DNA of 64,000 bases from an uncultured Desulfobacter sp. (lineage in GTDB: Bacteria > Desulfobacterota > Desulfobacteria > Desulfobacterales > Desulfobacteraceae). Location: the NCBI RefSeq assembly GCF_963665355.1, contig NZ_OY762229.1:930001-994000 (forward strand), given 5' to 3'. Below, piece by piece: positions 53,351 through 62,750 of the stretch. Within the stretch, counting starts at the first letter, position 1; the number at the start of each line of letters is the position of its first letter. The notes under the pieces are model-generated. The model saw only the letters and a program-made list of their open reading frames with translations, searched no databases and had not been told where the DNA came from. A program made the position numbers and the translations under genes.

Positions 53351-54948
53351 GCCTGAACGATCTGCCCTGGCAGGTCGAATATAATAATGACCGGTGTACC
53401 CTGTGCGGTCAGTGCACGGCTGTGTGTCCGGTCAAGGCCATATCCCTTCATCCGTTCCAGAAGAGGATCATAAAAACGTCTGTGAGCAAAAATGCCCAGC
53501 ACAGTAACGCCTATGATACCTTTTACGGCATCCGGCAGGATACCCGGGTTGAAAATGCCTGCATCGGCTGCGCCATGTGTACCCTGGTCTGTCCCAATGA
53601 TGCCATCAGGCCAAGGCGGAATCCTGGCCTGGACAGGATGAAATTTCACATCAACCAGCATGGCGTTCCCCGGCGCAGAGGCGGTCGGCGTAACGATTCA
53701 GGGTCTGTGCTTGACAGGATCAAGTTCACCAGAATTTCCATGCTCACGGACCCGGCTCTGGATGCCGGACGCCATGAATTTGAGATGCGCACCCTGTTAG
53801 GACGGGTACTCCCCCCCAGGGAAAACATGAAGCGCCTGCGGGAAAAAGGATGGATTCCGCCGGTCAGGGAGATCTATCCTCTGATCATCGGCGGCATGTC
53901 TTTTGGGGCGCTGTCTCCCACCATGTGGGAAGGCCTGCAGATGGGAGTTGCCTACCTGAACGAAGAGATGGGCATGCCCGTTCGCATCTGCACCGGTGAA
54001 GGCGGGTGCCCACCGAGACTGCTGCGCTCCCGGTTCCTGAAATATGTCATTTTGCAGATTGCGTCCGGCTATTTTGGCTGGGATGAGATCATCCACGCCA
54101 TTCCCCATATGAAGGAAGACCCCTGTGCCATTGAGATCAAATACGGACAGGGTGCAAAACCCGGTGACGGCGGCCTGTTGATGTGGCACAAAGTGAATAA
54201 GCTGATTGCCGCCATCCGGGGTGTGCCCCAGGGTGTCAGCCTGCCCAGTCCCCCGACCCATCAGACCCAGTACTCCATCGAAGAGTCCGTGGCCAAGATG
54301 ATCCTGTCCATGTCCATGGCATGGGGGTTCAGGGTTCCGGTTTATCCGAAAATTTCAGCCTCATCCACCTCCCTTGCGGTAATGAACAACCTGACCCGTA
54401 ACGAATATGCGGCGGGACTGGCCATTGACGGTGAAGACGGCGGAACCGGAGCTGCCTACGCCGTGTCCATGGATCACATGGGCCACCCCATTGCCAGCAG
54501 TGTCCGGGACAACTACCTGAATCTGATCTCCATCGGCAAGCAGAACGAGGTTCCCATCTTTGCCGGAGGCGGTATCGGCAAAAACGGCAACATTGCCGCC
54601 AATGCAGCAGCCCTGATTATGCTGGGGGCATCCGGGGTCCAGATCGGAAAATATGTCATGCAGGCAGCAGCCGGCTGCATAGGCACGGAAGAGGACCGGT
54701 GCAACGTATGTAACCTGGGTATCTGCCCCAAGGGCATTACGTCCCAGGATCCCAGACTCTACCGCCGCCTTGATCCGGAAGATGTGGCCCAGCGCCTGGT
54801 GGACATTTTTGTCTCCTTTGACACGCAACTTAAAAAAATTGTAGCGCCCCTGGGACGCTCCACCTCTCTGCCCATCGGCATGTCCGATGCGCTGGGAATC
54901 GATGATAAAAACATTGCTGACCGCCTCAGTATCAAGTACGTGGTGTAA
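53314..54948 (+). CDS. glutamate synthase FMN subunit with ferredoxin domain
   Basis: 544 residues. Two [4Fe-4S] motifs are at the N-terminus (CTLCGQCTAVCPVKA and CIGCAMCTLVCPNDA), then the FMN-binding glutamate synthase barrel (GGMSFGALSPTMWEGL, EIKYGQGAKPGDGG, DGEDGGTGAAYAVSMDH). The 3Fe-4S ligands are in CNVCNLGICPKG. It joins ammonia with 2-oxoglutarate and reduces the product to glutamate. AGGAGG precedes the ATG. Coupled by overlap to the amidotransferase gene and followed after 13 bases by the third subunit. Confidence 0.93.
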   Translation: MSSNRSLEPSSLSLNDLPWQVEYNNDRCTLCGQCTAVCPVKAISLHPFQKRIIKTSVSKNAQHSNAYDTFYGIRQDTRVENACIGCAMCTLVCPNDAIRPRRNPGLDRMKFHINQHGVPRRRGGRRNDSGSVLDRIKFTRISMLTDPALDAGRHEFEMRTLLGRVLPPRENMKRLREKGWIPPVREIYPLIIGGMSFGALSPTMWEGLQMGVAYLNEEMGMPVRICTGEGGCPPRLLRSRFLKYVILQIASGYFGWDEIIHAIPHMKEDPCAIEIKYGQGAKPGDGGLLMWHKVNKLIAAIRGVPQGVSLPSPPTHQTQYSIEESVAKMILSMSMAWGFRVPVYPKISASSTSLAVMNNLTRNEYAAGLAIDGEDGGTGAAYAVSMDHMGHPIASSVRDNYLNLISIGKQNEVPIFAGGGIGKNGNIAANAAALIMLGASGVQIGKYVMQAAAGCIGTEEDRCNVCNLGICPKGITSQDPRLYRRLDPEDVAQRLVDIFVSFDTQLKKIVAPLGRSTSLPIGMSDALGIDDKNIADRLSIKYVV

Positions 54949-54961
54949 AGGAGGACGGGAT

Positions 54962-57292
54962 ATGAAAAAATGTGACTATATTTTTGTAGCAGGTAAAAGA
55001 GACGAGAAACGGATTTCATCCCGGGTGCTTGAAGAGATGATTCAACAGCACGCCAAAAAGGGGAACAGAAAGCTCGAAGTCCAGGCCTTTGGCCAGCACG
55101 GCATTGGCGGACGGCTCTGGGACTCGGCCCCCGACACCATGGACATCCGTATCATTGGTCATTCCGGCCAGCGTACAGGTTCTTTGGGAACGCCCTATAC
55201 CAGAATAGAGATTATGGGTCCTGCCTCGGATGATATTGGCTGGCTTAATGCCGGTGCTGAAATCATTGTGCACGGTTCGGCCTCCAACGGGGCCATGAAC
55301 GGTGCAGCCCAGGGTAAGGTTTTTATCGGCGGCTCCATTGGCGCCCGGGGCATGACCATGACCAAGCGCAACCCCAGATTTGAGCCCCCTGAGCTGTGGG
55401 TGCTGGGGGCGGCCGGGGATTACTTCGGCGAGTTCATGGCCGGCGGCATTGCCGTTATCTGCGGCGTAAACGCGTCCAATCCCAAACAGCTTCTGGGCTA
55501 CAGGCCCCTGGTGGGCATGGTGGGCGGTAAGGTCTTCGTGCGTGGCGAGGTCCAAACTTATTCCGACAAGGATGCCAAGGAAGTAGACCTTGATGATGCT
55601 GAGTGGGAATGGCTGACCCAGGGGCTAAAGACCTTTTTGAAAAAAATCAAACAACCCAAACTGTTTGACGAACTGGCTGTAAGGAAAGAGTGGCGGCTGC
55701 TTGAAGCAAAAAATCCCCAGGAAAAGACCGAAGGGCCGGGTCTGAAATCCATGTCCTGGTTCAGGGAACAGGTCTGGGATGTGGAGCTTGGCCGCGGCGG
55801 CTTGATCGGTGATCTCCAGGCAACTGAAAAGGGTACTGTGCCGGTCATTACCAAGGGTGAGTACAGAAGATATATTCCGGTCTGGGAACAGGGAAAATAT
55901 ATTTCGCCGTGCCAGGCGGCCTGCCCCACTGGAATCCCTGTCCAGCAGCGCTGGGCCATGGTCCGGGCCGATAACATTGACGAGGCCATCTCCATGGGCC
56001 TTGAATACTCCCCGTTCCCGGCAACTGTGTGCGGTCACCTGTGCCCAAGCCCCTGTATGGCCTCCTGCACCCGGAACATGTCATACATGTCACCCATTAA
56101 TGTCCGCCTTCTGGGCCAGGCTGCCCAGAATGTCAAGCCACCCAAGCCGGCCAAGAAATCCCGGAAAAAAGTGGCGGTCATCGGCGGTGGCCCTGGCGGT
56201 ATTTCTGCGGCCTGGCAGCTCACTTTAAAAGGCCACACAGCCACAATATTTGAAGCCGGGCAGACCATTGGCGGCAAAATTTCCGCTGTAATTCCTGAGT
56301 CCCGGATCCCTGCGGAGACCCTGAGTGCTGAAATTGACCGGATCAAGTCCTATGTAAAGGATATCAGGCTGGGAGAAGAAATTGATGCGGAAAAGTTCAA
56401 TGAGATAAAAGACAACTATGACTATGTCATTGTGGCTGCCGGTGCAAAAAAACCCAGATCCCTTCCGGTCAAAGGTGCGGAGCTGGCTCTCTTTGCCAAT
56501 GATTTTCTTGCGCAGGCCAAGGAAAACACGTTGAAACCCGGGAAAAAGGTGGTGATCATCGGTGCGGGCAATGTGGGTTGTGATGTGGCCACTGAAGCCC
56601 ACCGGCTGGGTGCTGATGAGATAACCCTTATTGATGTCCAGAAACCGGCCGCATTCGGCAAGGAGAGAGAGGACGCCGAGAAATGCAGTGCCCAGTTCCG
56701 CTGGCCGGTGTTTACCAAAGAGATTACTTCCAAAGGGGTTAAGCTTGATAGTGGAGAGTTGCTGCCGGCCAATACTGTGGTAATCTCCATCGGTGATGTG
56801 CCTGATCTCTCCTTCCTTGGAGACGGGCTTGAACTTAACAGAGGATATGTCAAGGTGGACGCAGTCGGCCGTTCCTCCGACGAAAAGGTTTTTGCCATCG
56901 GCGATGCCGTGGGACCGGGACTTATTACCGATGCCATCGGGGCAGGCCGACGCACAGCCACGATCATTGATCAGCTTCTCAACGGCCAGGTACCGGATAT
57001 GGACGGCCTTGACCCCATGATCGATACCCGGCGAGTAAGCCTGACCTATTATAACCCCAGACAGGATGCCGACAATCTGGAATCGTGCAGCCATGACTGC
57101 GCCTCCTGCGGAAATTGCAGGGATTGCGGCATCTGCGTGGCCGTCTGTCCAGAAGGGGCCATCAGCCGACTGGAAAAAGAGATCGGCTTTGAATATGTGG
57201 TGGATGAATCCAAATGCATTGGATGTGGTTTCTGCAAGGGGGCCTGTCCCTGCGGTATTTGGGAACTGATACCCAATTCGCCACTGATGTAA
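54962..57292 (+). CDS. glutamate synthase GXGXG domain fused to FAD/NAD oxidoreductase with ferredoxin
   Basis: 776 residues. Residues 1-230 form the GXGXG beta-helix normally at the end of GltB (NGAMNGAAQGKVFIGGSIGARG). About 315-700 is a GltD-like module: an Fe-S part with CQAACPTGIPVQQRW and CGHLCPSPCMASC, an FAD motif VIGGGPGGISAAWQL and an NAD(P)-type motif VVIIGAGNVGCDVATEA. The tail carries two [4Fe-4S] motifs (CGNCRDCGICVAVCPEGA, CIGCGFCKGACPCG). The ATG at 54962 follows AAAGGAGG; the open frame extends further upstream into the previous gene. The electron donor could be NAD(P)H or ferredoxin. Confidence 0.92.
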   Translation: MKKCDYIFVAGKRDEKRISSRVLEEMIQQHAKKGNRKLEVQAFGQHGIGGRLWDSAPDTMDIRIIGHSGQRTGSLGTPYTRIEIMGPASDDIGWLNAGAEIIVHGSASNGAMNGAAQGKVFIGGSIGARGMTMTKRNPRFEPPELWVLGAAGDYFGEFMAGGIAVICGVNASNPKQLLGYRPLVGMVGGKVFVRGEVQTYSDKDAKEVDLDDAEWEWLTQGLKTFLKKIKQPKLFDELAVRKEWRLLEAKNPQEKTEGPGLKSMSWFREQVWDVELGRGGLIGDLQATEKGTVPVITKGEYRRYIPVWEQGKYISPCQAACPTGIPVQQRWAMVRADNIDEAISMGLEYSPFPATVCGHLCPSPCMASCTRNMSYMSPINVRLLGQAAQNVKPPKPAKKSRKKVAVIGGGPGGISAAWQLTLKGHTATIFEAGQTIGGKISAVIPESRIPAETLSAEIDRIKSYVKDIRLGEEIDAEKFNEIKDNYDYVIVAAGAKKPRSLPVKGAELALFANDFLAQAKENTLKPGKKVVIIGAGNVGCDVATEAHRLGADEITLIDVQKPAAFGKEREDAEKCSAQFRWPVFTKEITSKGVKLDSGELLPANTVVISIGDVPDLSFLGDGLELNRGYVKVDAVGRSSDEKVFAIGDAVGPGLITDAIGAGRRTATIIDQLLNGQVPDMDGLDPMIDTRRVSLTYYNPRQDADNLESCSHDCASCGNCRDCGICVAVCPEGAISRLEKEIGFEYVVDESKCIGCGFCKGACPCGIWELIPNSPLM

Positions 57293-57300
57293 CGATACGA

Positions 57301-57334
57301 AATAATTGGGGTCAAGCCGTTGACCCCAATTATT
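57301..57334 (+). terminator. 15-bp perfect inverted repeat after the glutamate synthase operon
   Basis: AATAATTGGGGTCAA, loop GCCG, TTGACCCCAATTATT. It begins 8 bases past the stop. The A/T ends of the stem give a short U-rich 3' side; there is no long T tract after it. Most likely the operon terminator. Confidence 0.6.
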
Positions 57335-57410
57335 CCTACTCCTTTGAAGCCCAACCTTTAAGCTGGTTTTTTATATGAAAGACAGGGTAGCTCACTCAGA
57401 TCTTTCAAAC

Positions 57411-57465
57411 TTTGTTGCGGGCTGTGCCTGGGTGTTGATAGACCAGGTCGGCCCATGGCCGTTCG
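57411..57465 (+). repeat. 55-bp dispersed intergenic repeat, copy C
   Basis: The best-conserved-looking copy; contains CCTGG...CCAGG and GGCCCATGGCC inverted pairs. Located 154 bases before the start of a small HTH/zinc-ribbon gene. Confidence 0.7.
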
Positions 57466-57619
57466 TACATACCTTCAAGCATTTTCACATGCAAATTCAT
57501 CAATAACACACTCTTTTATGTGGTCATCCTGCTGGGCTGCCTTGAAAATAGAGGCTGATACATATATAAACAGAAAAAGAATCAATACACATAACAGCGT
57601 TTACCTTTAAAAGAAAAGA

Positions 57620-57916
57620 ATGATATCAAATCAGACCATCAGACAAAAAATAATAACGCTGCTTGAACACAGGGCCATGACCGTTAAAGATTTGTCCCAG
57701 GAGGCTGGTGTGATGGAAAAGGATGTGGGGTTTCACCTGGCATCCATTGAAAAAAGCCTGCGCCACCAGAAAAAAAAGTTGCACATGTCACCATCCTGCT
57801 GCCTGAAATGCGGATTTGAATTCAGCGGGAAAAGCATGTTCAAACGCCCGGGGAAATGCCCGTCCTGCCGATCGGAAAGAATATCGCTGGCGCTTTTCCG
57901 GATAGAAAATATATAA
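57620..57916 (+). CDS. small winged-helix/zinc-ribbon protein
   Basis: 98 residues. The first 55 look like a winged-helix DNA-binding domain (IRQKIITLLEHRAMTVKDLSQ followed by EKDVGFHLASIEKSL), the last 40 a zinc ribbon with CCLKCGFEF and CPSCRSER. Similar short proteins are annotated as predicted transcriptional regulators. It converges with ilvY with a 7-base gap. Confidence 0.75.
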   Translation: MISNQTIRQKIITLLEHRAMTVKDLSQEAGVMEKDVGFHLASIEKSLRHQKKKLHMSPSCCLKCGFEFSGKSMFKRPGKCPSCRSERISLALFRIENI

Positions 57917-57923
57917 TTTTAAG

Positions 57924-58805
57924 TCAGGATTCTCCGGCTACGATATCCCACAACGCCCGGACCCTGGGATTGGAAAGGTTCGCATCCCGGGTGCAAAGGG
58001 CTATTTCATAAGAGGGCAACTTCGGCATGTTCTCCAGCGCAACAATATCCCGGCAAAGCGGGCTTTTTTCAAGAACCAGCCGGGGAACAAGACCGATGCC
58101 GAATCCAAGATTCACCAGGGCGATAATGGCTTCATGGCCCGTAACTTGGGAGTAGATGCGGGGAACCACGGCATTTTCCAGGAACCATAGATCAATACGC
58201 TCCCGGCTTAAGCCTTTGTCGGCAAGAATTAAGGGGATTTTTCCCCAGTCCGGATTCCCTTGGCTGTCTGTCACCAGGATATCAGGATAGTGCCTGGCAC
58301 CGATAAAAACCAAGGGACTGACAGCCATGTTTAAAAAACTGATCTGTGGACCGGGTTTGGCTGGAAGCGCTGCAATGACAGCGTCTGCATCGCGGCTCAT
58401 CAATCTGCCAAAAGCCTGCGCAGGGTCTCCTGTTTCAAGGTAAATCTGGACGCCGGGGTGCTCGGTCCGGTACCGGGGAATTATCTGGGGCAGAATACTG
58501 TAAGCTGCCGTTACCGAGCAGTAAAGGGAAAGTTGGCCTGACAGGGCCGCATCTTCAGATAATTCTCCCTGGAGTCGTTCAAAACGGCCAAGCACATCCT
58601 CTGCATATTTTTTAAGGACCTGTCCGGCATAAGTCAATTCCACACAGCGCTTGCCCCGGATAAAAAGCTGTTTTCCCACATCTGTTTCCAGGCGCTGGAT
58701 CACCCGGGTAAGGGCCGAAGGCGAGATATTGCACGACTGGCTTGTCCGGGAAAAATGAAGGGAGCCGGCCAGGTGATGAAATAATTCAAGGGTGCGTAGA
58801 TCCAT
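57924..58805 (-). CDS. ilvY: LysR-family regulator IlvY
   Basis: 293 residues. N-terminal helix-turn-helix (LRTLELFHHLAGSLHFSRTSQ ... SPSALTRVIQRLE) and C-terminal ligand-binding domain. The N-terminus and divergent position to ilvC identify it as IlvY, the activator that responds to acetolactate or acetohydroxybutyrate. The 266-base gap to ilvC holds a LysR-type operator at 58871-58893. Arrangement matches gammaproteobacterial ilvY-ilvC. Confidence 0.88.
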   Translation of the reverse strand: MDLRTLELFHHLAGSLHFSRTSQSCNISPSALTRVIQRLETDVGKQLFIRGKRCVELTYAGQVLKKYAEDVLGRFERLQGELSEDAALSGQLSLYCSVTAAYSILPQIIPRYRTEHPGVQIYLETGDPAQAFGRLMSRDADAVIAALPAKPGPQISFLNMAVSPLVFIGARHYPDILVTDSQGNPDWGKIPLILADKGLSRERIDLWFLENAVVPRIYSQVTGHEAIIALVNLGFGIGLVPRLVLEKSPLCRDIVALENMPKLPSYEIALCTRDANLSNPRVRALWDIVAGES

Positions 58806-58870
58806 CTTTTATTTTGAGCCCTGATAGGGTAAACGATTATGGTTTGGGTATTTTAATAGGCTGTTTCATT

Positions 58871-58893
58871 ATTTGCAATGCAAAATTGCAAAT
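58871..58893. promoter_or_regulatory. IlvY operator
   Basis: Perfect inverted repeat ATTTGCAAT-GCAAA-ATTGCAAAT with 9-base arms, the T-N11-A shape of LysR sites. It ends 7 bases upstream of the ilvC -35 box, as expected for an activator site. Confidence 0.8.
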
Positions 58894-58900
58894 GATTCAT

Positions 58901-58929
58901 TTGACGCAATGAGTCTTTTAAGTCATTAT
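58901..58929 (+). promoter_or_regulatory. ilvC promoter
   Basis: TTGACG at 58901-58906, a 17-base spacer, and CATTAT at 58924-58929 (four of six matches to the -10 box), next to the IlvY site. It predicts a leader of roughly 135 bases before ilvC. Confidence 0.6.
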
Positions 58930-59071
58930 CTTCAAAGACTATTTACCTATTGACTGAATGAAAATAAATGTTTGGACTATAATTTGCCCAGATGCAATGC
59001 GGCAGATGGGTGGTTTGGCGAGCATGAGTTCTTTAACGAGCCGTTCAAACATCAAATTAAGGAGTCGAAAA

Positions 59072-60544
59072 ATGGGCACCAATTATTTTAATACTCTGCC
59101 GTTACGGCTGCAACTTGAAGAACTATCCCAGTGCCGTTTCATGGACCCTTCAGAATTTAATGGGGTTGAGGCGCTCAGAGGGAAAAAAATTGTGATTGTG
59201 GGATGCGGGTCCCAGGGCTTGCACCAGGGTCTGAACCTAAGGGACAGCGGCCTGGATGTCTCCTATACACTAAGGGAAGCCGCCATTTCCGGGAAACGGC
59301 AGTCCTGGAAAAATGCCACGGAGAACGGGTTTGCCGTAGGTACCTATGAACAGATGCTGCCTTCCGCAGATCTGGTCATCAACCTGACTCCGGACAAACA
59401 GCACTCCAATGTCATTGAATCCATCATGCCTCTGATCAAAAAGAATGCCTGCCTTTCCTATTCCCATGGGTTCAATATTGTTGAAGAGGGCATGCAGATT
59501 AGAGATGACCTCACCGTTATCATGGTGGCCCCCAAATCCCCGGGAACCGAGGTGAGAGAAGAGTATAAAAGAGGTTTTGGCGTACCCACCCTGATTGCGG
59601 TACACAGGGAAAACGATCCCCAGGGCGTGGGGCTTGAACTTGCCAAAGCCTATGCAGCGGGCACGGGTGGCCACAAGGCCGGTGTTTTGCAATCCTCGTT
59701 TGTGGCCGAAGTTAAATCAGATCTCATGGGCGAACAGACCATTTTATGCGGGGTTCTGCAGACAGGTGCACTGCTGTGCTATGACAAGATGATTGAAGGC
59801 GGCATGGATGAAGGATACGCCTCCAAACTGGTCCAATATGGCTGGGAAACCGTAACCGAAGCCCTGAAACACGGCGGTATCACCAACATGATGGACAGGC
59901 TGTCCAATCCGGCTAAAATCAAGGCCTTTGAATTAAGCGAACAGCTTAAGGAGATCTGGACGCCCTTGTATAACAAGCACATGGATGACATCATGACAGG
60001 CTATTTTTCAAAGACCATGATGGAAGACTGGGCCAATGATGACGCCAATCTGCTCAAATGGCGTGACCAGACCCAGGATACGGCTTTTGAAAAATCAACG
60101 TCCCAAGGTGCAGATATCCCGGAACAGGAATATTTTGACAACGGCATTCTTATGGTGGCCATGATCAAGGCAGGCGTGGAACTAGCCTTTGACACCATGG
60201 TGTCCGCCGGTATTATTCCGGAATCTGCCTATTATGAATCTTTGCATGAGGTGCCGCTGATCTCTAACCTCATTGCCAGGAAAAAACTGTATGAAATGAA
60301 CGTGGTGATCTCAGATACTGCGGAATACGGCTGTTATCTGTTTGCCCATACTGCTGTGCCCCTGCTCAAAGAGTTCATGGCAGGCCTTGATACGGATGTG
60401 ATCGGCAAAGGTCTGACTGTCGAGGACAACAGGGTGGACAACATCCGTCTGATCCAGGTCAACGATGCCATCCGGAATCATCCTGTGGAGATTGTGGGCA
60501 AAAAACTGCGCGGGTATATGGGGGCCATGAAAGCTTTGCGTTAA
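59072..60544 (+). CDS. ilvC: ketol-acid reductoisomerase, class II (long form)
   Basis: 490 residues, the long E. coli-like class II enzyme rather than the 330-residue class I form common in many bacteria. NADPH-binding [23 protein letters not shown] is clear; [19 protein letters not shown] and the two acidic C-terminal knotted-domain repeats follow. It converts acetohydroxy acids to dihydroxy acids in valine, isoleucine and leucine synthesis. The ATG at 59072 has AAGGAG upstream and matches the family start ([17 protein letters not shown]); the open frame reaches back to 58958. Confidence 0.94.
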   Translation: MGTNYFNTLPLRLQLEELSQCRFMDPSEFNGVEALRGKKIVIVGCGSQGLHQGLNLRDSGLDVSYTLREAAISGKRQSWKNATENGFAVGTYEQMLPSADLVINLTPDKQHSNVIESIMPLIKKNACLSYSHGFNIVEEGMQIRDDLTVIMVAPKSPGTEVREEYKRGFGVPTLIAVHRENDPQGVGLELAKAYAAGTGGHKAGVLQSSFVAEVKSDLMGEQTILCGVLQTGALLCYDKMIEGGMDEGYASKLVQYGWETVTEALKHGGITNMMDRLSNPAKIKAFELSEQLKEIWTPLYNKHMDDIMTGYFSKTMMEDWANDDANLLKWRDQTQDTAFEKSTSQGADIPEQEYFDNGILMVAMIKAGVELAFDTMVSAGIIPESAYYESLHEVPLISNLIARKKLYEMNVVISDTAEYGCYLFAHTAVPLLKEFMAGLDTDVIGKGLTVEDNRVDNIRLIQVNDAIRNHPVEIVGKKLRGYMGAMKALR

Positions 60545-60591
60545 AAATTCAGCTTTTCTGCTGGAACGACACCATGCCAGGTGTGACTTAG

Positions 60592-60620
60592 GCGTTGATG
60601 CAGCCCTCCTGCATCAACGC
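60592..60620. terminator. bidirectional hairpin between ilvC and the kinase gene
   Basis: 12-bp perfect stem GCGTTGATGCAG / CTGCATCAACGC with loop CCCTC between convergent genes. T tracts are poor on both sides, but position and strength suggest a shared terminator. Confidence 0.6.
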
Positions 60621-60625
60621 TTGCC

Positions 60626-62701
60626 CTAAAATTCTATCTTACCAAAAATCTCTTCTTGAACCATCTCGGCCAGTTCCCTTCCGGTTACAGGTTTCTGGAC
60701 ATATCTCCTTATACCCTCCTGCAGAGCGGCTTCCCGTGTGTAGCTTTCATGAAATCCCGTACACAAAATAATCGGCATATCCGGTCTTAGCGCAAGGATG
60801 CCCTTTGCCAGGTCCCTTCCGTTCATTCTGGGCATACCCATGTCTGTTATGACAATATCATACCTGTCAGGGGAATGCTCAAAGGCTTCCATGGCGGCCT
60901 TTCCGTCAATAAAAGCCGTTACCTGGTATCCCAATGTTCTAAGAATTCTCTGGGTGGCCTGGAGTATAAGGACTTCGTCTTCGGCCAGCAAAATTCGTCC
61001 CGTGCCACGAAATATTCCCCGGGGTATGGGCTGAACTGTATTTCCACTGTGTGATGGTTCCGCTATGGGTAAAAAGATATTGAATTTTGTTCCCCGGCCC
61101 ACCTGACTGGTAACAACAATGAACCCCCCATGCTTTTTGATAACCCCTTCCACCACGGCAAGTCCCAGTCCCGTCCCCCGGCTCATCTCCTTGGTGGTGA
61201 AGTACGGATCAAAAATTCTGTCCATGGTCTCCTGCTCAATGCCTTTTCCTGTGTCCGTCACCCTTAACCGCACATAATTGCCGGGGGAACAGCCCTGGCG
61301 AACACGGGTTTCGTCCAGATAGAAATCCTGAAGGGACACGGTAATACGCCCCTGATTGTGGTTTCCAATGGCATGATAGGCGTTGGTGCACAGATTTATG
61401 ATCACCTGGTGGATCTGGGTGGCATCGACCATCACCTGGCTCTGGCTGCTGATAGTTTCTGAAATTTCAATGCTTGTGGGGATGGATGATCGCAAAAATT
61501 TTACGGATTCCCTGACGATTAGATAGAGCTTCAAGGCCTTGTGTTCATGTTCCACCTGCCTGCTGAATGTCAGGATCTGTTGAACAAGATCACCTGCCCG
61601 GGTGGCCCCCTTAATTACATGGGCCAGATTTTTGCGGACCGCTTGGGTGTCGTCGATTTGCATCTCCAGAAGTTGGGCATATCCCAGAATACCGGACAGA
61701 ATATTGTTAAAATCATGGGCAATACCACCGGCCAGAGTGCCGATGGCCTCCATTTTTCTGGAATGCTGGAGCTGCCGTTCCATTTCAAGGTCCTGGCTTA
61801 TATCTCTGGCAATCTCAATCACCTGATGATCATCCAGGGGAACAACATTTACCTTGGCAGGGCACCGGCTTTTATCCGGACGGATGTAAACGATTGTTTC
61901 CGGTGGGATCATGGACTGGGCCGGGCCTGATGTCCGCATGGGATCGCCCACCTCTTTTTCCAGTCCGGTTAAATCATTTCTGGTTAATTTCCGGATCTCT
62001 TTTGTGGAACGGCCGGTGAGTTTCTCTGCGGCTCTGTTGCAGTCCCGGTATTGGCCGTTTTTTTTATCCACAATAAAGATGGCATCATTGGATCTCTCAA
62101 ATAAGGTGCGATATCGGTATTCGCTTTGCTGGAGCGCATCAAAGGCCCGGACCGCCCGTAGGCATTCCTTGGAATAGGAAGCAAGAATAGTTCCGACCTC
62201 CTTGTCCTGGGCAGTGAAGGGTGGTGTTTTTTTGTTGTGGAGGCTGACTACGGCCTCAACCTTTGTGCCGTCGAGGGAGTCAAGAATGGGGAAAATGATG
62301 AGCGAATTGTCTTTATATCCACCCCATGAACTTGAAATAAACTGGTTTTCCCGGGTGATATTCCTGATGAGTAACGGCGTTTGGGTTGTTACCACATGAT
62401 TCAGGATTGAATGTGAAAATAAAGGCGAAGGAAGGGTCACGGCAGCATGCCCCGGATCCAGAGACGCCATAAGTCGCAGCCCGGTGCGGGTTGACATATA
62501 GAAGCTTCCGCCATCGGCATCCATAAGCATTGCAAATTTTTCAAGAAGCAGGCCTGGAAACCTGACCATGTCACTGCACAGATGAAGTCCGCCAACAGTT
62601 TCCACCAGGGAATGCAGACGGCTGTTAAAGTCGGACAGTATTGAACAGGTCTGTTCAAGCTCTGCAGCTTTGTCTGTGACGTTATTTCCAGATTCAGGCA
62701 T
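60626..62701 (-). CDS. hybrid sensor histidine kinase (GAF-PAS-HisKA-HATPase-REC)
   Basis: 691 residues. A GAF-like domain (about 25-175), a PAS domain (about 185-300, YRTLFERSNDAIFIVDKKNG), the phospho-acceptor phrase GGIAHDFNNILSGILGYAQL, ATP-binding DTGKGIEQETMDRIFDPYFTT and GTGLGLAVVEGVIKKHGG, then a receiver domain (ILLAEDEVLILQATQRILR, DIVITDMGMPRMNG). It has no membrane segment, so it is cytosolic. The input signal is unknown. The ATG at 62701 avoids overlap with the upstream gene; the open frame extends to 62830. No partner response regulator gene is adjacent. Confidence 0.87.
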   Translation of the reverse strand: MPESGNNVTDKAAELEQTCSILSDFNSRLHSLVETVGGLHLCSDMVRFPGLLLEKFAMLMDADGGSFYMSTRTGLRLMASLDPGHAAVTLPSPLFSHSILNHVVTTQTPLLIRNITRENQFISSSWGGYKDNSLIIFPILDSLDGTKVEAVVSLHNKKTPPFTAQDKEVGTILASYSKECLRAVRAFDALQQSEYRYRTLFERSNDAIFIVDKKNGQYRDCNRAAEKLTGRSTKEIRKLTRNDLTGLEKEVGDPMRTSGPAQSMIPPETIVYIRPDKSRCPAKVNVVPLDDHQVIEIARDISQDLEMERQLQHSRKMEAIGTLAGGIAHDFNNILSGILGYAQLLEMQIDDTQAVRKNLAHVIKGATRAGDLVQQILTFSRQVEHEHKALKLYLIVRESVKFLRSSIPTSIEISETISSQSQVMVDATQIHQVIINLCTNAYHAIGNHNQGRITVSLQDFYLDETRVRQGCSPGNYVRLRVTDTGKGIEQETMDRIFDPYFTTKEMSRGTGLGLAVVEGVIKKHGGFIVVTSQVGRGTKFNIFLPIAEPSHSGNTVQPIPRGIFRGTGRILLAEDEVLILQATQRILRTLGYQVTAFIDGKAAMEAFEHSPDRYDIVITDMGMPRMNGRDLAKGILALRPDMPIILCTGFHESYTREAALQEGIRRYVQKPVTGRELAEMVQEEIFGKIEF

Positions 62702-62750
62702 GAATAAGCGTATCCGAATTATTTCCCAAGCAGGCCCCCGAAATAGGCAG

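Larger units (their letters stand above)
57293..57619. other. intergenic region with palindrome and repeat
   Basis: 327 bases holding the 15-bp palindrome (57301-57334) after the glutamate synthase operon and copy C of the dispersed repeat (57411-57465). The remainder to the next gene shows nothing else I can name. Confidence 0.6.
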
